A stretch of 64,000 nt of DNA, from positions 1 to 64,000 of the forward strand of contig NZ_FNCA01000012.1 of the NCBI RefSeq assembly GCF_900100715.1, in the 5' to 3' direction. The translations under genes and the position numbers were made by a program. The notes under the pieces are model-generated. The model saw nothing but the letters and a program-made list of their open reading frames with translations. It ran no database searches and was not told the origin of the DNA. Positions 36,691 to 46,400 of this stretch are shown piece by piece. The stretch's first letter is position 1, and the number at the start of each line of letters is the position of its first letter. The stretch is from Methanolobus vulcani (GTDB lineage: Archaea; Halobacteriota; Methanosarcinia; Methanosarcinales; Methanosarcinaceae).

Positions 36691-36712
36691 GTAGAAAGGA
36701 AAATCTTTCTAC
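36691..36712. terminator. Hairpin between convergent nfeD and the AIR-synthase-like gene
   Basis: GTAGAAAG and CTTTCTAC form an 8-bp stem around GAAAAT. The stop of the minus-strand gene (36709-36711) is in the right arm. T-rich sequence continues on the plus strand. Confidence 0.5.
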
Positions 36713-38028
36713 TTTCTCTTTACCATTTCCACAACGCGGCGTTTCTTCTCAATAGCATTGAGAGCTGCTTTGTCAATGGCCTTTTTCATTTCTTCAAAAT
36801 CACGGGGATTTTCGTCACCTATCATCTTCTTGATAGGCGTGTATGCGGATTCCCTGAAACGTGGTGTGAAATCCCTTGCTTCTCCGTCAATTATAACCTC
36901 TGCACCGGTCCCTTCAACAACTTTTCCGATTATTGAAATATCGACATCTGCACTTCTGATGGTATTCATGATGTCTTCTGCATATTCTTCCGGTGCGATG
37001 ACAAGCAGAGCATCAAGGGAAACTCCAAGATAGTCTATTTCCAGTGACTCAAGCATCTCAAGCACCCTTGGGTTTACAAGCTTTCTCATATCCTTTTCTT
37101 CAAAAATGAGTTTGACACCTGCCGTTCTGGATATCTCCTTTGCATCTCCTCGAATTCCACCGTTTGTTACATCTGTCATTGCATGGATGTGCTTAACAAG
37201 ACCTGAATCCAGAAGTTTCTCGCATGCTTCAAGGAATTTGATGTTGATGGTCTCATCAACAATATCATGCATCTCATAGTAGAGTGCAGTTGTGGATATT
37301 GTTCCCCCTCCTGCTCCTTCAGTCATGAGGATGACATCTCCTACCTGTGTCTGTTCACGTGATGTGAGGTCGGTTGAAACACCAACAGCACCAACTCCTC
37401 CGGTCATGCGCTCACCGATGACCATGTCGCCACCGATTCTTAATGTGCTGCCTGTTATGAGTGGAATATTTGATAGATCAGCTACCGCAGTGATGCCTGC
37501 AATGTGATCAAAGACCTTGCCGACATCTCCGTCATCAGCAACATGAATGTCAGAGAGCATTGCCACGGGTCTTGCACCCATGACATAGACATCACGTAGT
37601 GCAGCCCTTGCAACATGGAATCCTGCAAGGAATGAATAATCGCTAAGTCTGGAGTGCATGCCGTCAACTGTGAGGATAACATATTCTCCTCCTTCTGATT
37701 TCACAACCCCTGAGTCATCAAGGTGTGTGGTGTCCACGACTGCTTTTGTCTTTCCGATGACCTCTGCAATCTTCTCATGGGTGTAGAAATCTCCAAGCCC
37801 TCTGGAACCGACACCAAATTCTCCCATTGTTACACCGGATACGGTAGGTTCGAGTACATCACCTTTCAGGACAAGGGTTGCTTTCGCTTCGGTGATGGTT
37901 GCCTGTGCAAGTTTGCGTGCATGTTCAGGATTTGTTTTCTTGACTTCCAGAATTCTGGCAGTCAGCTTATCTTCAAGATTAGGGTCGTTGCTATTGAGCC
38001 CTCGTTTTGCATAGCCTTCAATGTCCAT
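36709..38028 (-). CDS. AIR synthase-related protein (PurM/HypE/SelD superfamily), methanogen-type
   Basis: A 439-residue two-domain ATP-binding protein. PurM-superfamily features: GDFYTHEKIAEVIG, acidic VVDTTHLDDSG, TVDGMHSRL, ARAALRDVYVMGARPVAMLSDIHV, a Gly-rich TEGAGGGTIS and DVTNGGIRGDA. It has an extra N-terminal helical region of about 70 residues and a basic C-terminal tail. Its reaction is not known; such archaeal proteins are labelled AIR-synthase-related. 12 bases after hisH, so probably co-transcribed. Confidence 0.8.
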   Translation of the reverse strand: MDIEGYAKRGLNSNDPNLEDKLTARILEVKKTNPEHARKLAQATITEAKATLVLKGDVLEPTVSGVTMGEFGVGSRGLGDFYTHEKIAEVIGKTKAVVDTTHLDDSGVVKSEGGEYVILTVDGMHSRLSDYSFLAGFHVARAALRDVYVMGARPVAMLSDIHVADDGDVGKVFDHIAGITAVADLSNIPLITGSTLRIGGDMVIGERMTGGVGAVGVSTDLTSREQTQVGDVILMTEGAGGGTISTTALYYEMHDIVDETINIKFLEACEKLLDSGLVKHIHAMTDVTNGGIRGDAKEISRTAGVKLIFEEKDMRKLVNPRVLEMLESLEIDYLGVSLDALLVIAPEEYAEDIMNTIRSADVDISIIGKVVEGTGAEVIIDGEARDFTPRFRESAYTPIKKMIGDENPRDFEEMKKAIDKAALNAIEKKRRVVEMVKRK

Positions 38029-38040
38029 ATTTTCATCCCT

Positions 38041-38649
38041 TCAGCACATAGTAACAAAGTTTTTCAGTATTTTAAGGCCTGTATCACCGCTTTTCTCAGG
38101 GTGGAACTGGGTTCCGATAACGTTACCTGCGTCATTGACAATGGCGGCTGCAAATTCAGTTCCGTATTCACATGAAATAAGCGTGTTCTTATCTGTAGTG
38201 TCCACGTAGTATGAGTGGACAAAATATACGAATGAGCCATCAGGTATTCCATCAAAAATAGGATGTTGCTGGGTGATTTTAATTGAGTTCCATCCCATGT
38301 GAGGAACTTTAAGCTCAGAGTGTGGGAATCTGAGTACCTGTCCTTTTACAAGGTCAAGTCCTTCTGTAAGTCCTCCTTCCTCTGATGTGCTTAACATCAT
38401 CTGCTGCCCAAGGCAGATCCCGAGCATTGGCTTTCCTGATGCCACATACTCATCGATGGTGCTTCTGAGAACTTCCACGTTCTTCATTGCATCCCTGAAA
38501 GCACCAACTCCCGGAAGAATAACACCATCCGCACTTTTTATCTCTTCAGGGTCACTTGAAATGATTACGTCTGCACCTGCGTGTTCCAGCCCCTTGCGAA
38601 CACTCCTGAGGTTGCCAAGTCCGTAATCGATGATAACGATCTTCTTCAT
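38041..38649 (-). CDS. hisH: Imidazole glycerol phosphate synthase, glutaminase subunit
   Basis: A 202-residue class I glutamine amidotransferase. Catalytic triad: Cys in GICLGQQMM, His and Glu in FHPEKSG; the oxyanion motif is in GVILPGVGAFRDAM. It hands ammonia to HisF in histidine synthesis; HisF is not in the window. The other his gene here is hisI at 51211, so the pathway is scattered. Confidence 0.96.
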   Translation of the reverse strand: MKKIVIIDYGLGNLRSVRKGLEHAGADVIISSDPEEIKSADGVILPGVGAFRDAMKNVEVLRSTIDEYVASGKPMLGICLGQQMMLSTSEEGGLTEGLDLVKGQVLRFPHSELKVPHMGWNSIKITQQHPIFDGIPDGSFVYFVHSYYVDTTDKNTLISCEYGTEFAAAIVNDAGNVIGTQFHPEKSGDTGLKILKNFVTMC

Positions 38650-38830
38650 GTGAGAATTAAAGAATGGTTTTGGTACATGAATGTAACGATGTGGGATTTT
38701 GTGATTTTTATGAAATATGTTTCAGATAATTTCAACTTTCTTTTATATATTTGAATATCTGACACCTTTGTATGCAATTGATTCTATTATCATGCAATCA
38801 AGCTCTTGAAAAATGTAGGGATGTGATGTT

Positions 38831-39040
38831 TTGGCAAAAATGAAAGCAAACGTCAATTGGACTCTCTATAGTTCATGCGTCATTGTTTTTGGTGCGGTGT
38901 TCAGTATCTTTAAATCAATATATTCATTGGATATTGATGATAATCTTAAAATAGTCTGCTATCTTGTGATTGCATTTCTGCTTTATGCAATATGGGTAGA
39001 AGTGAGAATACATAATTTGGTAAAATCTTCTAAAAAATGA
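38831..39040 (+). CDS. Small two-helix membrane protein
   Basis: A 69-residue protein with two hydrophobic helices (VIVFGAVFSIFKSIY and IVCYLVIAFLLYAIWV), basic ends and no recognised family. Candidate starts are TTG at 38831 and ATG at 38840, with a TGTGATG sequence as ribosome site. A TATA-like CTTTTATATATTTG lies at 38738-38751. Confidence 0.6.
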   Translation: MAKMKANVNWTLYSSCVIVFGAVFSIFKSIYSLDIDDNLKIVCYLVIAFLLYAIWVEVRIHNLVKSSKK

Positions 39041-39057
39041 ACATCACACATCTCAGT

Positions 39058-39324
39058 TCAAAGCCATTTGTACCCATAGCCTCTTGGAATTATTTCCAGT
39101 ACGTAAACAACATCATCTTCAATTGCAAAAATAGCTCTGTAATCACCAATGCGAAGACGGTAAAGATCCTGTCTGCCTTTTGTACCTTTCAGTTTTTTCA
39201 CATCATGGCTTAAAGGATCATCCTGCAATTTCTTAAGTCCTTCAATTAGTCTGCTTTTCGTTTCATCATCCTGTGAGTTAAGGAACTTACTGGCATGCTG
39301 GTGCACGCTCACTTTGTATGGCAT
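39058..39324 (-). CDS. RelE/ParE-type toxin
   Basis: An 88-residue type II toxin. It has the RelE fold pattern (MPYKVSVHQHASKFLNS, LKKLQDDPLSH, LKGTKGRQDLYRLRIGDYRAIFAIEDDVVYVLEIIPRGY), with the RxGdYR basic motif that cuts ribosome-bound mRNA. Located 12 bases after its antitoxin gene, so translated together. Confidence 0.9.
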   Translation of the reverse strand: MPYKVSVHQHASKFLNSQDDETKSRLIEGLKKLQDDPLSHDVKKLKGTKGRQDLYRLRIGDYRAIFAIEDDVVYVLEIIPRGYGYKWL

Positions 39325-39336
39325 AGTTTCCCACTA

Positions 39337-39528
39337 TTAAAGATCGTCAAGGGAGACGAACTGGTCCTTTTCTTCAAGGCGCTGGTACATGCGGTCCATG
39401 AATTCATCTCTGTCAACAGCATCCATCAGGCGTGTGAGAATATCGCTGTATGTCTCTCCTTTTTGTCCATAGGTTTTCAGTCTGTCTCTTATCGTTTTTG
39501 TGGTTGGTATTGTTGTTGTGGTTGCCAT
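39337..39528 (-). CDS. Antitoxin of the RelE pair
   Basis: A 63-residue protein: ATTTTIPTTKTIRDRLKTYG (ribbon-helix-helix-like DNA-binding start), then SYSDIL and an acidic helical tail that would bind the toxin. AAGGAGG precedes the ATG at 39528. The upstream 39560-39620 contains repeated TTATAATTA words that could be the operator of the TA operon. Confidence 0.85.
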   Translation of the reverse strand: MATTTTIPTTKTIRDRLKTYGQKGETYSDILTRLMDAVDRDEFMDRMYQRLEEKDQFVSLDDL

Positions 39529-39549
39529 TTTTCTTCCTCCTTATATGTG

Positions 39550-39660
39550 CTTATATCTAATAATAGTTACTTATAATTAATTATGAGTTTTAATTACATC
39601 TTATAATTAGTGATTGTTTGATATTGACTTGCCTTTGCTGTTTTTAATTATTAACCGTAC
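39550..39660 (-). promoter_or_regulatory. Possible operator/promoter of the TA operon
   Basis: Two copies of CTTATAATTA (near 39567 and 39600) with intervening TTAATTATGAG-type sequence lie upstream of the antitoxin gene. Ribbon-helix-helix antitoxins usually bind repeats of this kind; the assignment is from pattern only. Confidence 0.35.
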
Positions 39661-39728
39661 AACATAAAAATCAGAAACAAATCAGTAAATTTATATATAA
39701 TGTTCTTTTGTTAGCATTCGGTGATTTT

Positions 39729-40220
39729 TTGACCAATATTAAAAAACTGTTTGGTGATGATAGGGCCATTGAACTTCCTATCAATATTGTTGTAATGTTG
39801 GTGGTTGGTATGGTTGCCCTTGCGGCGCTTGTGGCTATCATTCCTCCTCCAACTAAGAATATGTCAGTGAACATTGTTGAATCAGGTGAACAAAGTACAG
39901 GCCCTGCTGCTGGAAATACTGTAATTGTTGATTCCTCAACAGCAAACTCTCCTTTCACAGTAGATGTTTTGATTTCAGTGGCGGACCCGGATGGCTATCC
40001 TGTGAGGGCTGCCAATGTTGTGCTTAGAGGCCTTGGTGGTGTGGCAACAGGCACGACTGATGATTACGGAAATTGTACTTTGACCACAGCTTCACCTGTT
40101 GGTGCTCAGGTAAGCCTTGGTTCCAATCAGAACGAAGGAAGCATGGATCTTACTATCTCCGCAGATGGTTTCTATGATTTCGAGAAAGCAGACGCTGTAA
40201 TGATAGTCAGGACATCATGA
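39729..40220 (+). CDS. Type IV pilin-like membrane protein with Ig-like domain
   Basis: A 163-residue protein: charged N terminus (TNIKKLFGDDRAIE), one hydrophobic helix (LPINIVVMLVVGMVALAAL), then a Thr/Ser-rich spacer and a CarboxypepD-reg-like beta domain (PFTVDVLISVADPDGYPVRAANVVLRG). TTG at 39729 is preferred with GGTGAT just upstream; a strong TATA box (AAATTTATATATAA, 39687-39700) precedes it, so the leader is very short. Followed by the related gene at 40251. Confidence 0.7.
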   Translation: MTNIKKLFGDDRAIELPINIVVMLVVGMVALAALVAIIPPPTKNMSVNIVESGEQSTGPAAGNTVIVDSSTANSPFTVDVLISVADPDGYPVRAANVVLRGLGGVATGTTDDYGNCTLTTASPVGAQVSLGSNQNEGSMDLTISADGFYDFEKADAVMIVRTS

Positions 40221-40250
40221 TCCTGGCATCTTTTTATTTTTTTGATTTCT

Positions 40251-40682
40251 ATGTTAGATGATGAATCCGCATCCGTGGGCCTTCCAATACGGATCGTTGT
40301 CCTCACGATCATCGGTATGATAGGTATCTATACTATTCTATCTGCTGTTACAAGTACACCTTTTGTTCCTGATACTATGTTCGCATCATCCAATTGCAGT
40401 AGTTTCAACCTGACCGGCGGGACTGGAGATTCTCCGTACCTCACAGTCAATGTCTTTGACAATGACGGAAGGCCAATAGGCGATGCTAATGTCATTGTGT
40501 GGGGACCTTCAAGAGAAAAAGCGGCAGGAGGACTCACAAATGCTGACGGTGAGTTCCGGTACAGGTTGCTGAACATTTCACTCCCGCAGGGAAAATCCGA
40601 AGGTTACCTTTCTGTAAAAGTGATGCAGGAAGGATATCTGGATTATAGTAATGATTATTTCCTGAAAGTAAAAAAGGTGTGA
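40251..40682 (+). CDS. Type IV pilin-like membrane protein with Ig-like domain (paralogue)
   Basis: A 143-residue protein with the same design as the gene at 39729: acidic head (LDDESASVG), hydrophobic helix (LPIRIVVLTIIGMIGIY), then a CarboxypepD-reg-like domain (LTVNVFDNDGRPIGDANVIVWG). An LPI.IVV hydrophobic core is shared. Start ATG at 40251; an upstream TTG at 40242 is possible. Only 30 bases after its paralogue. No pilin peptidase or motor gene nearby. Confidence 0.7.
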   Translation: MLDDESASVGLPIRIVVLTIIGMIGIYTILSAVTSTPFVPDTMFASSNCSSFNLTGGTGDSPYLTVNVFDNDGRPIGDANVIVWGPSREKAAGGLTNADGEFRYRLLNISLPQGKSEGYLSVKVMQEGYLDYSNDYFLKVKKV

Positions 40683-41005
40683 GAAATTTAGTTTTTTTTT
40701 TCTCGCTCCTTTTATTTTATTTTTAGAATTTTGGGTTTTGTAGAAATTCTGTTTATGTGAGTGACATGAACTTCGCTTATTTTTCCGTTCCAAAAAACAT
40801 TTTGCAATCTATAAACAAAGTAACCACTCACCGAAGGCGGCACGTTCCGATGCTGCTATACAGAAGATTATTCAAGTGATCAGTTGATTTATGCAGAGAA
40901 TGCAGTAAAACTACTGCAAAAAATATTTCATGGCATTAAGCAGATCACTTTTTAGTCATATGGAAAAGAGCCGGCTTCGCCGGACCCTTCGGGATTATTC
41001 AAGTT
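40683..41005. other. Intergenic region with hairpins
   Basis: A 323-base gap between two convergent genes. It starts with a poly-T tract (probable end of the pilin-like operon), contains a hairpin (GCAGTA/TACTGC near 40904-40919), and ends with the tandem hairpins at 40967-40995. A 37-residue basic ORF (40766-40879) is not supported. Confidence 0.45.
40967..40995. terminator. Two tandem small hairpins
   Basis: CCGGC-TTC-GCCGG (40971-40983) and CCC-TTC-GGG (40985-40993) lie just past the stop of the minus-strand coiled-coil gene. The two stems are unusually GC-rich for the region and probably end transcription or stabilise mRNA. Confidence 0.5.
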
Positions 41006-41662
41006 TCATACTGCCTTTCTGTTGACCATATAGAACTTCATGAGCACCGCAACAGCAAATACAAGAGCAATGCCGAATGAGAAATAAGCTGACCTTATGA
41101 TATTCCATTGTCCGTTCATTATTAGGAATCCGGTAAGTGCAAGGATAGCAGCTCCCACAATTCCTGAGAGTTCAACCGGAACTTTCACAGAACCTATATT
41201 GATGCGGTTGTGATTCTCGGCTTTTTCCAGACGCATGTTCAGTTGTGAGATCTCATTCCTGATCTCTACTGAGAGATTCTGAATATCCTCCGTTTCGTTT
41301 GTGTTTTTAACTAATACCTGCTCTGAGAGTTTACTGTTCTCTTCCCGCAGTTCCATTATTTGTGAGTTTAGGCCGGTTATCTCAGAATTGAGTTCCTGTA
41401 ATCTGATGGCATAGTCATGGTTCTGAGTATTTTTTTGGATGAGATTATTCATCTCGGCACGTATTGAGATGATCTCGATCCTTGTGCTCTCAAGCGCTTC
41501 CTCAAAATTAGTCTCATACTCCGGGATGGAGTCTTCCACGGGCACGTCAACAGATAGCCTGCGTTCCACCGCACGCAGTCGTTTTTCCACACTTCTTACG
41601 GTCTGGTCAAGAGAGTGTAACCTGCCGTTGATATCGTCTTTTACCTGATTGTCGTTTTTCAT
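41006..41662 (-). CDS. Coiled-coil membrane protein
   Basis: A 218-residue protein. Residues 1-160 are mostly long coiled coil (QTVRSVEKRLRAVERRL, LQELNSEITGLNSQIMELREE), followed by two C-terminal membrane helices (LSGIVGAAILALTGFLIM and YFSFGIALVFAVAVLMKF). No recognised family. The start at 41662 (MKNDNQ) is one choice; ATG at 41686 is another. Confidence 0.65.
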   Translation of the reverse strand: MKNDNQVKDDINGRLHSLDQTVRSVEKRLRAVERRLSVDVPVEDSIPEYETNFEEALESTRIEIISIRAEMNNLIQKNTQNHDYAIRLQELNSEITGLNSQIMELREENSKLSEQVLVKNTNETEDIQNLSVEIRNEISQLNMRLEKAENHNRINIGSVKVPVELSGIVGAAILALTGFLIMNGQWNIIRSAYFSFGIALVFAVAVLMKFYMVNRKAV

Positions 41663-41716
41663 GGTCTGCACCAACAGACCTGTCATTTTTATTTAGAGTA
41701 TTAAAAATCTTCGATT

Positions 41717-41977
41717 TTACTCGGGTAATTGTAGGGTTATATATTCAGAATTTACATCAATGATGTAGTACTTTCGTTTGTTCAGGGTGATATATGACGA
41801 TCTTTTGGGAAAATAAAGGTTCAGGGCATGTCCCTGGTATCCTTTTGAAAAAAGAAGGCCGATGGAAAAGGTGTTCTCTGAGGACATTCCGCAGTACATT
41901 ATATCCTCAATGGTTCCCCAGAAGCTTTTAGTGATGTTCCTTCTTTCACCTATTCCAAGGGTGAATGTCTCGGTCAT
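41717..41977 (-). CDS. Hypothetical small protein
   Basis: An 86-residue basic, beta-rich protein (ETFTLGIGERRNITKSFWGTI, KGYQGHALNLYFPKR). No family recognised, no membrane helix. Lies between the coiled-coil gene and ugd on the same strand, 54 bases upstream of the coiled-coil start. Confidence 0.55.
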   Translation of the reverse strand: MTETFTLGIGERRNITKSFWGTIEDIMYCGMSSENTFSIGLLFSKGYQGHALNLYFPKRSSYITLNKRKYYIIDVNSEYITLQLPE

Positions 41978-42038
41978 GGTTATTGATCCGTTTTTCTGTT
42001 ACAGTTTTCTGCTACAATTGTTATTCCCGTATTCCAGC

Positions 42039-43334
42039 TTACCAACAGATGCCTTCGTAGTCTATTTCTGTGCTGAGCTTCTCAGGATTGATGAGATGTC
42101 TGCCATCGATAACCACACGGTTTGCCATGAGATCGAATTCTTTGTCAAGGTTCCTGAACTCGTTCCATTCTGTCATGATGAGGCAGCCTTCAGCTTCTGT
42201 CAGGGCTTCGGATGCGCTCTTGCAGTATGCAACATCATGGAAGAGTTTCTTCATGCCTTCCTCAGCCATCGGGTCATATGCGGCGATGTCAGCTCCAAGT
42301 TGCATAAGTTTGTCTATAACAGGAATGGATCTTGATTCTCTTATATCATCGGTATCGTTCTTGAAAGCCAGACCAAGTACGGCTATTCTCTTGTTCTTAA
42401 GATCACCTGTCTTTTCCTGAAGCAGTTCGATCATCTTCAGGGGCTGCCTGTTATTTACATCAACAACGGACTGGAGAAGATCCGGTGCATATCCGATCTG
42501 GTTTGCTTTGCCGATGAGTGCCTTTACGTCCTTTGGGAAACATGAGCCACCAAATCCTGCTCCGCAATTGAGGAATTGGCGCTCTATCCTGAAGTCTGTT
42601 CCCACGGCATCCATGACCTCGTATGTGTTGATGCCAAGCTGCTTGCAGATGTTGCCTACCTCATTGGCGAAGGATATCTTGGTTGCCAGGAAGGAGTTGT
42701 TGACGTATTTTATCATCTCTGCTGTTCTTGGATTGGTGCGTGTGATCTCACAGTCCAGCTTTCGATAGAGTTCTGATACGACAAAAGAGGACCTCTCATC
42801 TATTGCACCAACCACGATCTTGTCAGGGTGCATGAAGTCATAGACAGCCTTGCCTTCCCTGAGGAACTCGGGGTTCATTGCAATACCAAAGTCCTTTCCT
42901 GCCTTTTTACCGGAGTACTCTTCAACTATCGGAAGTACGACCTTCTCGGTTGTCTCAGGCACTACTGTGCTCTTTACAACCACTACATGATAGCGATCTT
43001 TCTTTGCAATGGCTTTCCCAAGGCTGGCACTTGCAGCTTTGACTATTGAGAGGTCAATGCTCCCATCCTCTCCTGATGGTGTCCCCACACATATGAATGA
43101 AGCATCGGTGTTCTCAACCGCATAATCATAATCCGAGGTAGCGATGAGTGTCTTCTGGCTGTACTTTCCCAGCAGTTCATCCAGTCCCTCTTCCCAGATA
43201 GGTGCTGTTCCCGCATTGATCTGTTTTACTTTCTCTTCATCAATGTCAATGCAGATGACTTCATGCCCGAGTTCCGCAAAACAAGCGGCTGAGACGGACC
43301 CTACATAGCCTGAACCAATAATGGATACTTTCAT
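42039..43334 (-). CDS. ugd: UDP-glucose 6-dehydrogenase
   Basis: A 431-residue enzyme making UDP-glucuronate for envelope polysaccharide. NAD-binding GSGYVGSVSAACFAELGHEV at the start; substrate binding FAKEVGNICKQLG-type segment; catalytic Cys in NCGAGFGGSCFPKDVKAL; FKNDTDDIRESRS near the end. The start at 43334 is used since the fold begins there. Adjacent to the likely acquired helicase gene. Confidence 0.95.
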   Translation of the reverse strand: MKVSIIGSGYVGSVSAACFAELGHEVICIDIDEEKVKQINAGTAPIWEEGLDELLGKYSQKTLIATSDYDYAVENTDASFICVGTPSGEDGSIDLSIVKAASASLGKAIAKKDRYHVVVVKSTVVPETTEKVVLPIVEEYSGKKAGKDFGIAMNPEFLREGKAVYDFMHPDKIVVGAIDERSSFVVSELYRKLDCEITRTNPRTAEMIKYVNNSFLATKISFANEVGNICKQLGINTYEVMDAVGTDFRIERQFLNCGAGFGGSCFPKDVKALIGKANQIGYAPDLLQSVVDVNNRQPLKMIELLQEKTGDLKNKRIAVLGLAFKNDTDDIRESRSIPVIDKLMQLGADIAAYDPMAEEGMKKLFHDVAYCKSASEALTEAEGCLIMTEWNEFRNLDKEFDLMANRVVIDGRHLINPEKLSTEIDYEGICW

Positions 43335-43481
43335 GATAAGATTCTCCTGAGCTGTAAATTGTTTGGGAGTGTATATTAGGATTTGGGATGTGATTTTTGT
43401 AGAACTATCTTCCAAAAGCAATTTATTAATGTATTCTTAATATCATTCTCTTAACAAATATTGATTGTGAATGTGGGTGCT

Positions 43482-46400
43482 ATGAAATCAGGATTGTATG
43501 AACATATTGTTAATGAGTTCCTTTCTAAAAACTTGTTCGACATTGATGAGAAGCACAAACATTTATCTCGGCTAAATGATGCTGATAGTAACGATTACTT
43601 ATCACAATATCTATATCGGGTTCTTTCTCACGCTTTATCCGAGATTAAAGGCGATAAGGAAGGAAAATCAAAGATCGATAAACAGATAGAACTATGCAAT
43701 GAAATAGTAGATACTTTAAACAGGTATGGTATCGAAACTCGAGGTTTAGATGTTTCTGAAACTGCTGAAAAACTCATGGCAGTTTTTGATGAAAATCTTA
43801 GTGTTGACTTTTCACGTCCCGATACTCCTCTTTCTTTAGGTGCATTACTCACAGGTACAAGACAGGATCCTTCGTTAGTTTCTCAACTTAAAAAAGAGAT
43901 TTTGTCATCTAACAGAGTAGACATTCTATGTTCATTCATAAAATGGAGTGGTATAAGAATTCTACAAGAAGAACTAAAAGAGTTCACTTCAAGAAAAGGA
44001 AGTGAATTAAGAGTTATAACAACCAGTTACATGGGTGCTACTGATTCAAAAGCAATTGAATTTCTAGAAAGTTTGCCAAATACAACTTTAAAAGTCAGTT
44101 ATGACACTAGAAGAACAAGGTTGCATGCAAAAGCCTATCTATTTGAAAGGCAAACTGGTTTTTCTTCTGCATATATTGGTTCTTCTAACATCTCTAATGC
44201 AGCACTTACAGATGGATTAGAATGGAACATCAAAATTAGTCAGTATGAACAACCGTTTCAATGGGCTAAAATTAAAGCTACTTTTGATACTTATTGGAAC
44301 GATAGAGAATTTGAGACTTATAAGAAAGATGACAAGTCTAGATTGATACAGGCGTTACAAACAGAAAAATACGATAATAATACTGAATTTGTGATGCCTA
44401 ATTTTGATTTAACGCCATATCCATTCCAAAAAGAAATACTCGAATCAATATGGACAGAACGTCAACTACATAGAAACAAACACTTAATTGTAGCTGCAAC
44501 AGGCACTGGAAAAACTATGATTGCAGCTTTTGATTTCAAGAAATTCAGACAGGAGTTTTTTGAAACTTACAGAAGAGAACCACGTTTGTTATTTATAGCA
44601 CATAGAGAAGAGATATTAAAGCAATCTCTGTACACTTTTAGAATGATTCTAAGAGATCACAATTTTGGGGATATGATGGTTGGTGGAAACGTTCCATCAA
44701 CTACGGAACAAATATTTGCATCAATTCAAACATACAATTCTAAGGAAATTCATGATCTTTTAGATTCTGAATATTTCGATTATATTATAATAGATGAGTT
44801 TCATCACGCAGCAGCGCAAAGTTATAAATCCCTTTTAGATCATGTAAATCCTAGTTGCTTGTTAGGTTTAACAGCAACTCCAGAACGTGCTGACGGTTTA
44901 GATGTCAAGATGTTTTTCGATAATCACATAACTGCAGAAATTCGTTTACCAGATGCAATAGACCGAAAGTTGTTGTGTCCATTTCAATATTTTGGTGTTA
45001 CTGATAGTGTTGATTATTCTACTTTAAAGTGGCAACGTGGCGGTTATGTTCAAGGTGAACTCAGCGATCTTTACACAACAGATGAAAACCGTGCAAAACT
45101 AATTTGTGAGAAAACCATTAACACGGTTTTGGATATCAGAGATGTTAAAGGTCTAGGTTTCTGTGTTTCAAAAGCACACGCTGAATACATGTCTGAGATA
45201 TTCAATAAAAATGGTATTCCAAGTGAGTATCTGACTTCAGGTTCTAGCAAAGATGTAAGAGGTTCTGTTCAGAAAAGGTTATTGAATAAAGAGATTAACT
45301 TCATTTTTGTTGTTGATTTGTATAATGAAGGAGTTGATATTCCTGAAATCGACACAGTTCTGTTTTTACGTCCAACTGAAAGTTTAACAATATTCTTACA
45401 ACAATTAGGGCGTGGACTTAGATTAAGTGATGACAAAGACTGCTTAACGGTATTGGATTTTGTAGGGCAAGCAAACAAAAACTATAGATTTGATTTGAAG
45501 TTTAAAGCATTGATCGAAAATATAGGTCAAGATATCGCTTTAGAAATAGAGCAAGGATTCCCGCATTTGCCTGCTGGTTGCAGCATAGAACTAGAACGAA
45601 AATCTAGGGAATACATATTAGATAACATTAGTCAGGTTCTCAATCTCAGGCGGCAAACTATTGTGAATAGAATTTCTAGCTTTGTTGCTGATACAGGAAT
45701 GGAATTGTCTTTTGAGAATTTCAAAAATTACTATGATTTAGACTTCGATGATATCTACAAAAAGATGTGCTGGTCAAGAGCACTAGCAGAAGCTGAAATA
45801 ATTGATGATTTCAATGAACCTGATGAAAAACAATTAACTAGCGGTCTAAGAAGAATTCAACATATAGATGACAGTAGTTACATTGATTGTGTTCTCAGGC
45901 ATTTAACTGGCAAAAATATAGATGAAGAAACTCTCTCTGAAAAAGAAAGATACTATTTGACAATGTTTGTTCTAACGGTCTGGAACAAGGAAAAGTTTGC
46001 TTCATTAAATGATGCTTTTTCTAAATTGCTAGATAATCCTGTAATTTATGATGAAATAATCATGCTTTTAGAATACAAAATAAGCATCATAAAAACTATT
46101 TCTTCTGAGGCAATATTGCCATACGTTTCATCTCTAAGTTTGCATTGCAAATACACGCAAGCAGAAGCACTTGCTGGATTTGGATATTTTGATTTGCAAA
46201 ATAACCATACTATACAGACTGGTGTATTATACATCAAAGACAAAAAGACAGATGTGTTTTTCATTACGTTAAATAAGAATGAAAAGGACTATTCTCCAAC
46301 TACGATGTACAATGACTACGCAATAAATGAAAATCTCTTCCATTGGCAAAGTCAAGCATCAACCAGGGTTGATTCAAAAACGGGACAGAGATATATCAAT

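Noticed and set aside
40766-40879. 37-codon basic ORF in the gap after the pilin-like genes
   Set aside because: It has a weak GTGAG-type ribosome site only, no domain pattern, and lies between terminators; more likely chance.
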